A DNA stretch of 64,000 bases, from NCBI RefSeq assembly GCF_000423565.1, contig NZ_AUIF01000010.1, positions 293,573-357,572 on the forward strand. Direction: 5' to 3'. The stretch's first letter is position 1. Every line of letters begins with the position of its first letter. The notes below the pieces were generated by a model. That model was not told where the DNA came from and ran no database searches. It saw only the letters and a list, made by a program, of their open reading frames with translations. Source of the DNA: Runella zeae DSM 19591. Its GTDB lineage: Bacteria; Bacteroidota; Bacteroidia; Cytophagales; Spirosomataceae. Below are positions 52,559 through 59,726 of the stretch, one piece after another. The position numbers and the translations under genes are program-made.

Positions 52559-54088
52559 ATGAAAAACTTTGTCTATTATTTCCTATTTAGTTCAATCGTA
52601 TCTATTGCACACAGTCAATCCTACCGCCCGCCTGTCTTTACCGACCCTGATAGGGTGAAGAAAATCGAAGCTGTTTTTCCTACTCTTGATAAAATCTATA
52701 AAGAATACGCCGAAAAAAATCATTTTCCGGGATTTACCTATGGAATCGTAGTAGACGGAAAGCTGGTCCATGCCCATAGCCTCGGCTATACCAACCTCGC
52801 TCAGAAAACCCCCGCTTCCACTGAGTCACTTTTCCGGATTGCATCGATGAGCAAGAGTTTTACCACTATGGCCATTTTACAGCTCCGTGATGCTGGCAAA
52901 CTCAACCTCGACGAGCCCGCCAGCAAGTACATCCCAGAGCTTGCTTCCGTAAAGCTCCTCACTGCCGATGCTCCGGCGATTACGATTCGGCACCTTTTGA
53001 CTCACGCAGCGGGATTTCCGGAAGACAACCCTTGGGGCGACCGTCAACTCGCGGATACGAACGAGGAGCTAATTAAACTCCTTCAAAGCAAAATTGCCTT
53101 TTCAAATACACCAGGTATCACTTACGAATACAGCAATCTTGGAATCACGCTTTTGGGATATATTATTCAAAAAGTATCGGGCAAAACCTATCAGCAATTC
53201 ATCAACGAAAATATTTTCAAACCCCTCGGCATGACGCATACCAAGTGGGAATACACCGAAATCCCGGCCGATAAACTCGCCCACGGCTATCGGTGGCGCG
53301 ACGGCCAATGGACCGAAGAGGCCCTCCTTCATGACGGGGCGTGGGGAGCTATGGGGGGGCTGATTACGTCAATCGAAGATTTTAGCAAATACATGGCGTT
53401 GCATTTGGCGGCGTGGCCTCCCAAAGACGACACCGACAATGGCCCTCTCAAACGTAGCTCGATTCGCGAAATGCACCAACCTTGGAACATCAGCAGTTTT
53501 TTGCCCCAATACAAATACCCAAGCGGTCGTACATGTGGTACAGTATCTGCCTACTGCTATGGACTCAACTGGATGCGCGACTGCGACAACCGTGTGTATA
53601 TAGGCCATAGTGGTGGCTTACCCGGCTTTGGGAGCAATTGGCGCTTTTTGCCCGAATATGGCATAGGAGTAGTTTGTTTTGCCAATGTTACTTACGCCCC
53701 TACTGTACCTATTAATCTCAGGGTTTTGGATACACTTATCATCAGTGCACAGTTACAACCTCGGCAATTACCCGCTTCTGATATTCTTAAACAACGGCAA
53801 AAAGACCTCACGCAAATCTTGCCAGATTGGAAAAATGCCGAAACGAGCGGTCTTTTCGCCGAAAACTTCTTTGCGGATTACTCACTTGAAGCCTTAAAAA
53901 AAGAAGCCAATACTCTCTTTGCTAAAGCTGGGAAAATTTTGAATATCAAAGAAATAGTGCCCGAAAATCAGCTTCGGGGTCGTTATCTTATCGAAGGGGA
54001 AAAGGCCACGCTGTGGGTGTCGTTTACGCTTACGCCCGAAAGTTCACCTTTGATTCAGGAATATCATATTGGGGAGGTGAAGAAGTAG
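52559..54088 (+). CDS. Serine hydrolase of the beta-lactamase (class C/PBP) family
   Basis: The 509-residue protein has a signal peptide (1-19) and a beta-lactamase fold. The nucleophile motif is SMSK (Ser96, Lys99), the second motif is YSN (191-193), and GHSGG provides the third KTG-like element. A C-terminal extension of about 110 residues follows. Members include esterases, D-aminopeptidases and PBP-like proteins; true beta-lactamase activity is not implied. It follows the RT gene by 35 bases but its base composition and function do not suggest membership of the retron. Confidence 0.88.
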   Translation: MKNFVYYFLFSSIVSIAHSQSYRPPVFTDPDRVKKIEAVFPTLDKIYKEYAEKNHFPGFTYGIVVDGKLVHAHSLGYTNLAQKTPASTESLFRIASMSKSFTTMAILQLRDAGKLNLDEPASKYIPELASVKLLTADAPAITIRHLLTHAAGFPEDNPWGDRQLADTNEELIKLLQSKIAFSNTPGITYEYSNLGITLLGYIIQKVSGKTYQQFINENIFKPLGMTHTKWEYTEIPADKLAHGYRWRDGQWTEEALLHDGAWGAMGGLITSIEDFSKYMALHLAAWPPKDDTDNGPLKRSSIREMHQPWNISSFLPQYKYPSGRTCGTVSAYCYGLNWMRDCDNRVYIGHSGGLPGFGSNWRFLPEYGIGVVCFANVTYAPTVPINLRVLDTLIISAQLQPRQLPASDILKQRQKDLTQILPDWKNAETSGLFAENFFADYSLEALKKEANTLFAKAGKILNIKEIVPENQLRGRYLIEGEKATLWVSFTLTPESSPLIQEYHIGEVKK

Positions 54089-54098
54089 TATTCTTAGG

Positions 54099-54136
54099 AA
54101 GTCGCAGATACACAAAGTATTCTTTATCTGCGACTT
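54099..54136 (+). terminator. Terminator after the beta-lactamase-like gene
   Basis: AAGTCGCAGATA (54099-54110) pairs perfectly with 54125-54136 across a 14-base loop, 10 bases after the stop. No long T tract follows, so confidence is moderate. Confidence 0.6.
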
Positions 54137-54215
54137 TGCCCTTTTGCCCCTTGTCTTGGATTATTACATTAGATTGTTTCTTCTTCCTGCTTTTGCCTAA
54201 AAACGCACTGAACCT

Positions 54216-55559
54216 ATGCAAACTTCACGCAGGAAATTCATACGCTCAGCCTCTGTATTGACCGGAAGCAGCCTCTTTTCATTTGCTCCTTTAGAAATAC
54301 TGGCAAGCCAACGCAAGCGCGTATCGGCCAACGAAAAAGTGCAACTGGGTGTCATCGGTTGCAACGGCATGGGTTGGTCTGATTTACGCTCACACCTTCA
54401 GCTAAGCGACGTAGAATGTATCGCCCTTGCCGATGTGGATCAAAATGTACTCGACCGCCGCGCTGCCGACGTAGAAAAAGCGCAAGGTAAGCGCCCACAG
54501 TTATTCAAAGACTACCGCAAAATGCTCGAAAACAAAGACATCGACGCGGTCATCATCGGTACTCCCGACCACTGGCATTGTCTCGCCCTGACCGACGCCT
54601 TGGCCGCAGGCAAGCATGTGTATTGCGAAAAACCACTTGCCAATTCCATTGAAGAATGTAACATCATGTTGGCCGCCGCCAAACGTTCCAACAAAATCAT
54701 TCAAATCGGACAATGGCAGCGCAGTGGTTCGCATTACGAAAAAGCGATTGAATATGTGCGTTCGGGCAAATTGGGCAATATTCGTTTAGTGAAAGTTTGG
54801 GCCTATCAGGGCTGGATGGAACCCGTTCCGGTCAAACCCGACAGTGCCGTACCAGCCGGCGTAGATTATGACATGTGGCTCGGTCCCACCAAAAAGCGAC
54901 CATTCAACCCCAACCGTTTTCACTTCAATTTCCGCTGGTTTTGGGATTATGCAGGTGGTTTGATGACCGATTGGGGCGTACACGAAATCGACATTGCCTT
55001 GTATGCCATGAACGCCAAAGCCCCTAAATCTGTCATGGCTTCGGGGGGTAAATTGGCCTACCCTGACGATGCCTCCGAAACACCTGATACGCTGCAAACG
55101 GTGTACGAATACGAAGGTTTTAATATGCTGTGGGAACACGCAACGGGGATTGACGGCGGCAACTATGGTCTTACCGAAGGGATTGCCTTTATTGGAAATA
55201 ATGGTACGCTTGTATTGCACCGAGGTGGATGGTCGTTGCACCCCGAAACTCAAAATAAAAACGGTATCAAAGTTTATAAAATCGAAGACATTCCTGACCA
55301 AGCTCGCAACGGAGATTATCTCAATGACCATACCAAGAATTTTATTCAGGCCATTAAAGACAATAATCCCAAAATCCTGAAATGCGGTATTGAGACTGGA
55401 AGCGTGGCTGCTATCAATGCCCACATGGGAAATGTAGCCTACAAAACAGGCCGAAAGGTATATTGGGATGCCACCACAGGCTCATTTAAAAATGACGCTG
55501 AAGCCAATGCCCTCATCAAAGCTCATTATAACAACGGCTGGCAGTTGCCAAAAGCATAG
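54216..55559 (+). CDS. Gfo/Idh/MocA oxidoreductase with TAT signal
   Basis: The 447-residue protein begins with a twin-arginine signal (SRRKFIRSASVLTGSSLFSF). The NAD(P)-binding Rossmann fold has GVIGCNGMGW and the conserved EKPLANS (catalytic Lys context). The C-terminal alpha/beta domain contains DYDMWLGPTKKRPFN and FRWFWDYAGGLMTDWGVHEID, typical of the Bacteroidota and Planctomycetota secreted GFO_IDH_MocA subfamily. It acts on a sugar or derivative in the periplasm, carrying its cofactor across folded. Substrate unknown. Confidence 0.92.
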   Translation: MQTSRRKFIRSASVLTGSSLFSFAPLEILASQRKRVSANEKVQLGVIGCNGMGWSDLRSHLQLSDVECIALADVDQNVLDRRAADVEKAQGKRPQLFKDYRKMLENKDIDAVIIGTPDHWHCLALTDALAAGKHVYCEKPLANSIEECNIMLAAAKRSNKIIQIGQWQRSGSHYEKAIEYVRSGKLGNIRLVKVWAYQGWMEPVPVKPDSAVPAGVDYDMWLGPTKKRPFNPNRFHFNFRWFWDYAGGLMTDWGVHEIDIALYAMNAKAPKSVMASGGKLAYPDDASETPDTLQTVYEYEGFNMLWEHATGIDGGNYGLTEGIAFIGNNGTLVLHRGGWSLHPETQNKNGIKVYKIEDIPDQARNGDYLNDHTKNFIQAIKDNNPKILKCGIETGSVAAINAHMGNVAYKTGRKVYWDATTGSFKNDAEANALIKAHYNNGWQLPKA

Positions 55560-55620
55560 TAAAGTACGAGCGCAGAGCCACCCTTCCTGTACTCAAACTG
55601 ACATAACGGAAAGAATTTAG

Positions 55621-55659
55621 AAAATGAGGCGCAAAAGTGATAACTTTGCGCCTCATTTT
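55621..55659 (+). promoter_or_regulatory. 15-bp hairpin containing a purM promoter element
   Basis: Bases 55621-55635 pair perfectly with 55645-55659 (9-base loop), 12 bases before the purM ATG. TAACTTTG (55641-55648) in the right half matches the -7 TAnnTTTG element fully; no TTG lies at the expected -33 distance. It may be the terminator of the upstream oxidoreductase gene, the purM promoter/operator, or both. Confidence 0.5.
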
Positions 55660-55671
55660 GTTTTCATCCCC

Positions 55672-56835
55672 ATGACTGAACGTTACCTTCAACGGGGCGT
55701 ATCGGCTTCAAAAGAAGACGTACACCGTGCCATTGCCAACCTCGACAAAGGGCTTTTCCCTAAGGCATTTTGTAAAATTGTACCTGATACCCTCGCTGGC
55801 GATCCTGAATATTGTACTATCATGCACGCCGACGGCGCTGGCACCAAAACCTCTTTAGCGTATCTGTACTGGAAAGAAACGGGAGACTTATCAGTGTGGA
55901 GAGGCGTGGCCCAAGATTCTATCGTCATGAATACCGACGATCTCATCTGCGTAGGAGCGACTGGCCCCATGTTGATTTCGTCGAGTATCGACCGCAACAA
56001 AAACAAAATTCCGGGAGAAGTCATTGCCGAAATCATCAATGGTACCGAAGAAGTACTAGAAATGCTCCGCAGTCACGGAGTTGAAATATATAGCACTGGT
56101 GGCGAAACCGCCGACGTAGGCGATTTGGTACGCACTATTACGGTCAACAGTACGGTAATTGCCCGTATGAAACGTGCGGAAGTGATTTCAAACGACAACA
56201 TTCAAGCAGGAGATGTCATTGTAGGCCTCGCTTCTTTTGGACAAGCTACTTACGAAAACACTTATAACGGTGGTATGGGAAGCAATGGCCTCACTTCGGC
56301 TCGTCATGATGTGCTTGATAGCTATCTTGCCCCCAAATACCCCGAAAGCTTTGACCCTGAAGTACATAGTTCGTTGGTTTATAGTGGCTCCAAACGCCTC
56401 ACTGACCCCGTAGCCAATACGCCCGCCAATGTCGGCAAATTGATTCTTTCTCCCACTCGCACCTATGCGCCCGTTGCCAAAACGCTCTTAGATGAGCTTC
56501 GGCCACAGATTCATGGAATGGTACATTGCAGCGGAGGGGCGCAAACCAAAGTATTACATTTTGTTGATAATCTGCACGTTATCAAAGACAATCTATTCCC
56601 CCTTCCTCCGCTTTTTAAGCTTATCCAAGCCGAAAGTGGTACGAGTTGGCAAGAGATGTATAAGGTATTCAACATGGGTCATCGCCTAGAAGTATATCTT
56701 CCAGAAACCTATGCCCAACGCGTCATTGAGATCGCGCAATCATTCGGAATTGAGGCCCAAGTTATTGGTCGTGTAGAAGCCAATGAAGGCAAAAAAGTGA
56801 CCATACAGAGCGAATTTGGGGAGTTTGTTTATTAG
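55672..56835 (+). CDS. purM: Phosphoribosylformylglycinamidine cyclo-ligase (AIR synthetase)
   Basis: 387 residues from ATG 55672 (MTERYLQRGVSASKEDVHRA); an in-frame ATG 16 codons upstream lies in the hairpin and is rejected. Features are HADGAGTKTSLAYLYWKETGD, VMNTDDLICVGATGP, the ATP-binding STGGETADVGD, and the later GLASFGQATYENTYNGGMGSNGL and GMVHCSGGAQTK. PurM converts FGAM to AIR with ATP in purine synthesis. It is the longer Bacteroidota form rather than the 345-residue E. coli form. No other pur gene is adjacent. Confidence 0.9.
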   Translation: MTERYLQRGVSASKEDVHRAIANLDKGLFPKAFCKIVPDTLAGDPEYCTIMHADGAGTKTSLAYLYWKETGDLSVWRGVAQDSIVMNTDDLICVGATGPMLISSSIDRNKNKIPGEVIAEIINGTEEVLEMLRSHGVEIYSTGGETADVGDLVRTITVNSTVIARMKRAEVISNDNIQAGDVIVGLASFGQATYENTYNGGMGSNGLTSARHDVLDSYLAPKYPESFDPEVHSSLVYSGSKRLTDPVANTPANVGKLILSPTRTYAPVAKTLLDELRPQIHGMVHCSGGAQTKVLHFVDNLHVIKDNLFPLPPLFKLIQAESGTSWQEMYKVFNMGHRLEVYLPETYAQRVIEIAQSFGIEAQVIGRVEANEGKKVTIQSEFGEFVY

Positions 56836-56855
56836 AAATTTCTTCTCTGATAAGT

Positions 56856-56908
56856 TAGATTGCCATGCTATCCCATAGAAAGAAAGGACAGCATGGCAAT
56901 CTATTTTT
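56856..56908. terminator. 14-bp terminator after purM
   Basis: Bases 56856-56869 pair perfectly with 56890-56903, followed by T5 (56904-56908). It ends purM and may also act on the converging small gene, whose stop codon lies in the T tract. Confidence 0.8.
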
Positions 56909-57074
56909 AGCTATTCCCCTCGACAGCAGTCAGTTGTATTACCTTCCCTTTAGCGGTTTGGGAAGTTGACAAAAACTTTTCTTGCGAAGCATACCACTTC
57001 CAGCCTGCCACTAAAAAGATGGCACCCATCAACAAAAAGCCCAAAGCAGCAACCGATTTTGAGGATTTGCGCAT
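56907..57074 (-). CDS. Short membrane protein, 55 aa, possibly truncated DUF3592-like
   Basis: ATG 57074 to TAA 56907 encodes a 55-residue protein with a basic start (MRKSSKSVAALGF), one membrane helix (about 8-23), then GWKWYASQEKFLSTSQTAKGKVIQLTAVEGNS. The order helix, W, then TAKGKV recalls the beginning of DUF3592 proteins, whose C-terminal half is missing here. It may be a real short protein or a remnant cut off by the terminator. It begins 3 bases after the stop of the gene starting at 57386, so the two are likely co-transcribed. Confidence 0.5.
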   Translation of the reverse strand: MRKSSKSVAALGFLLMGAIFLVAGWKWYASQEKFLSTSQTAKGKVIQLTAVEGNS

Positions 57075-57077
57075 TAT

Positions 57078-57386
57078 TTAGGGTTTTAGGGGGCGGCGAC
57101 TTCTTCTCATTGGATTGGGAGTGCGATATACACTTCCACTATCTTGGTGCATTTTAAGGGTTGCATTGGGCATATTATCATTAGATTGTGCCAACAGAAT
57201 AGGCATATTATCCTCATTGGCATAGACAATGCTCGAATCCTGCGAAAAACGATATTCCTTGGGCGAATATAGTTTAGGATACGCCTTTTGAGATTTTGAG
57301 GGTTTGGACGGCACTCGTAACTCTAGCTTTTGTCCCCAAGCTACCGAGACTCCCAGTACTAAAAAACAAGTAAGAATTATTTTCAT
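57078..57386 (-). CDS. Small secreted protein, 102 aa
   Basis: The protein has a clear signal peptide (1-18, ending AWGQ). The mature region of about 84 polar residues contains LYSPKEYRFSQDSSIVYANEDNMP and a basic end RRSRRPLKP. No family recognised. It has a good promoter directly upstream (57410-57439) and a short companion gene downstream. Confidence 0.7.
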   Translation of the reverse strand: MKIILTCFLVLGVSVAWGQKLELRVPSKPSKSQKAYPKLYSPKEYRFSQDSSIVYANEDNMPILLAQSNDNMPNATLKMHQDSGSVYRTPNPMRRSRRPLKP

Positions 57387-57694
57387 GACCCTAATGGTTA
57401 ATTTTATAACAAATATATAAAGTTTTGTTTTATATCAAATCAGTTCAAAGCAACAAATAAAAATCAAGTATTTTTACTCTACAATTTACATCAAAAAATA
57501 TGTTCTTTTGTGATATTAAAACCTAATCTTTGACAGCCATGCCTTTAGCCAAGGAGAAGTTATATTATGTAAAAACGGGCTTTGTAAGTACATTTTGTGA
57601 TACCGATACAGACCGAATTATTTATTTGTAAATAACTATGCTTTACCTAACTTTAAATCGTGTTGGGCAGAGTATATATAACTAAAAAACACTT
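57387..57694. other. Intergenic gap between divergent small genes
   Basis: This 308-base AT-rich gap holds the minus-strand promoter at 57410-57439. A 13/14 match (57537-57550) to the arm of the REP-like element at 62529 (CCATGCCTTTAGGC) could be a degenerate remnant. A 30-codon frame at 57539-57631 shows no coding character. Nothing else was recognised. Confidence 0.5.
57410..57439 (-). promoter_or_regulatory. Promoter of the small secreted protein gene
   Basis: On the minus strand TTTG (57439-57436), an 18-base spacer and TATATTTG (57417-57410) fully match the Bacteroidota -33/-7 consensus. Predicted start near 57403 with a leader of about 17 bases. Confidence 0.7.
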
Positions 57695-58012
57695 ATGAAA
57701 TCACTGTTTAAACCTAACGAAAATGCTATTCAAACATTCGTAGCGTTTGTTTTTGGACCTATTCTAATGGTCGTCATGATGGCACTCCAATTAGGAGAAA
57801 AGGGTGTCTATTTACAAGGTGCATTGATTTTTTTGGCGGTTCTTTCGCTGTCTTTTTATCTGTGGAAACGAAAGAAATATTCAGCAATGAAAACCCGTTT
57901 GATAAGTGCCCTTGTACTTGTATTGATAGTGTTTGTATATACCAAACTACAACAGCATTTTTTTGTGGAACCCCAAGTGAAAAGCATCACCAATTTCCAC
58001 AAAAATAAATAA
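57695..58012 (+). CDS. Hypothetical membrane protein, 105 aa
   Basis: The protein has three hydrophobic helices (about 14-33, 37-57, 67-86) with a basic loop YLWKRKKYSAMKTR between the second and third, and a polar tail. No family recognised. A 10-bp inverted repeat (58036-58045 with 58067-58076) follows and may mark the end of the transcript, although no T tract is present. Confidence 0.65.
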   Translation: MKSLFKPNENAIQTFVAFVFGPILMVVMMALQLGEKGVYLQGALIFLAVLSLSFYLWKRKKYSAMKTRLISALVLVLIVFVYTKLQQHFFVEPQVKSITNFHKNK

Positions 58013-58035
58013 GTAAAATCGTTGCCCTTCTCAAC

Positions 58036-58076
58036 GCTCCCTAATCTCTTCTTGGAATGAGGCGACATTAGGGAGC
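58036..58076. terminator. Weak hairpin between converging genes
   Basis: GCTCCCTAAT (58036-58045) pairs perfectly with 58067-58076 across a 21-base loop. No T tract on either side; a terminator role rests on position between two converging genes. Confidence 0.4.
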
Positions 58077-58107
58077 ACAAAACCAAATAGTTATAACATT
58101 TTTCTTC

Positions 58108-58665
58108 CTACTCCTCCGCAAAGATTTCTTTTAAATTGGTTTCAAATCCAGCCAAGACACTAGAACGTACAATGTCTTGCTCTTCTGCGGATGAAAACAA
58201 CCGATACTTACCGTTTTCAAGCACGTATACCAAAACTACTTCATTGCGCGGGTCCACTAGCCAATATTCTTGTACGCCAAATCGCTCATAATCTTCCTTC
58301 TTCTCAATATAATCGCGTGCTACTGACCCCTTCGATACCACCTCCACAATCAGCGCAGGACTGCCTTCAATGGCGCTCTCACCCACTATCTGTGCCTGTT
58401 GTTTGGCAATAAACACCAAGTCAGGTTGGCATACTTCTCCTGGCGCAAAATGAACATCAATGGGGGCAAAAAGTACTTCTCCCAATCGATTGGAAATCAC
58501 AAAATAATCTAAAAGTCTAAACAAGCGTTTAGAAATCCGTTGGTGTTGGGGTTTGGGGGCAGGTGACATATCAATTAAATTAAAATGACGCAATTCGTAG
58601 CGCGATTCGGGCGGTAGCTCGCGGCGCATTCGTTCGTATGTCCACTCCTCAGTACTTACAATCAT
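58108..58665 (-). CDS. Uma2 family (DUF820) PD-(D/E)XK nuclease-like protein
   Basis: 185 residues from ATG 58665 (MIVSTEEWTYERMR); a TTG 15 codons upstream is less likely. The fold shows CQPDLVFIAK (Asp), ALIVEVVSKGS (Glu) and then YIEKKEDYERFGVQEYWLVDP, the typical Uma2 pattern D...E-x-x-S-x-x-x...K-x-x-x-Y. The family is a restriction-endonuclease-like fold spread widely in cyanobacteria and Bacteroidota. Its biological role is unclear. It is a single gene. Confidence 0.88.
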   Translation of the reverse strand: MIVSTEEWTYERMRRELPPESRYELRHFNLIDMSPAPKPQHQRISKRLFRLLDYFVISNRLGEVLFAPIDVHFAPGEVCQPDLVFIAKQQAQIVGESAIEGSPALIVEVVSKGSVARDYIEKKEDYERFGVQEYWLVDPRNEVVLVYVLENGKYRLFSSAEEQDIVRSSVLAGFETNLKEIFAEE

Positions 58666-58852
58666 AGCCGTAATGGTTGTGTGTCTTCTATGCAAGTTAA
58701 TCAAAATCAAATCATAATCAGAAAGCTACGGCATTTTTCCGTAATTTTGCAGCCCAATAATTAGGACCTTGGAGAAGGCGACGATAGACATTGGGCAGAT
58801 TATGTTTAATTTCATACGTACCCGCCTTTCCAGTCAATTGCCAAACATGGAA

Positions 58853-59629
58853 ATGAAAAAAAAATCACAATTTTCTATAATCTTGCTATTTGTACTATGC
58901 AGCCAACTCAATGCCCAACAAGATACCCTAAAATACAAACCCGACCACTTATACTACGAAGATTTGCCATTTGGACCTTACTCTATAAATGGTCATAAAA
59001 TTCATTTACCATCTTATCTTGAAGAAAACCCAAAAGCATGGAAAGAATACGAAATTCAAGCTAAAAAACAAGACCAAGGTTTGGCCTTTGGCCTTATTGG
59101 TACAGCATTTGCAGCCGCAGCACTAGGACAAATTGGCCAAAAGGGAAGCAGGTTAGTGCCTTTTGCTGTTGTAGGGGTAGTTTCAATGGCACTTTCATAT
59201 CCTTTTGAGCGCATAGCGGCAAAACATGCTGAAAGAGCTATCAGAATTTATAACGATGATATTTTAAGTAAATATGCCAAAGGTGATTCTGCTTTCTACA
59301 AATCTAAAATCATTTTGTATGATAAAGCTACAAAAACGCATACTCTCGACGGACGTGGATTTTGTTTGAGTTACTACTTAAAGCAATATCCATTGGCTTG
59401 GAAAGAATATCAGCTTTCAAAACGAAAACAAACATCTTTTACCATATTTATGATGGTGGGGCTTGGAGGATTAGTAGCTGCTCTTGGTCAAATTGGTCAA
59501 ACGAACAATAGGGCTTGGCCACTTGCATTAGGAGGTGTTACAACTTTGACAATAGGAGCTTTGATTAACAATAAAAAGTCCAAAAAGCACCTAGAAAACG
59601 CAGTGAATTACTACAATGCTCGAAGGTAA
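58853..59629 (+). CDS. Secreted/membrane protein made of two tandem copies
   Basis: 258 residues from ATG 58853 (an ATG two codons earlier is possible). A signal peptide (1-23) precedes two copies of one unit. Copy 1 holds INGHKIHLPSYLEENPKAWKEY, ALGQIGQ and AERAIRIYND. Copy 2 holds LDGRGFCLSYYLKQYPLAWKEY, ALGQIGQ and LENAVNYYNA. Each unit has two membrane helices around ALGQIGQ. The family is unknown to me. TAATTTTG (58742-58749) upstream matches a -7 element without a clear -33. Confidence 0.75.
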   Translation: MKKKSQFSIILLFVLCSQLNAQQDTLKYKPDHLYYEDLPFGPYSINGHKIHLPSYLEENPKAWKEYEIQAKKQDQGLAFGLIGTAFAAAALGQIGQKGSRLVPFAVVGVVSMALSYPFERIAAKHAERAIRIYNDDILSKYAKGDSAFYKSKIILYDKATKTHTLDGRGFCLSYYLKQYPLAWKEYQLSKRKQTSFTIFMMVGLGGLVAALGQIGQTNNRAWPLALGGVTTLTIGALINNKKSKKHLENAVNYYNARR

Positions 59630-59726
59630 ACTCTCCAGATTCTTCTACTCCCAATACTAAAATCATTGTCTAGCTTTTTTGACAAGAAATATTCCATTTA
59701 TTTGAACATTATACATTCCACAAGAA

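Noticed and set aside
54786..55424. 212-codon minus-strand frame
   Set aside because: It lies wholly inside the well-supported Gfo/Idh/MocA gene on the other strand; a shadow of that gene's codon bias.
55624..55671. Upstream ATG for purM
   Set aside because: It lies inside the hairpin and before the expected transcription start; MTERYLQRG matches the family N-terminus.
57539..57631. 30-codon frame in the gap before 57695
   Set aside because: No signal, helix or family likeness; part overlaps a possible REP remnant.
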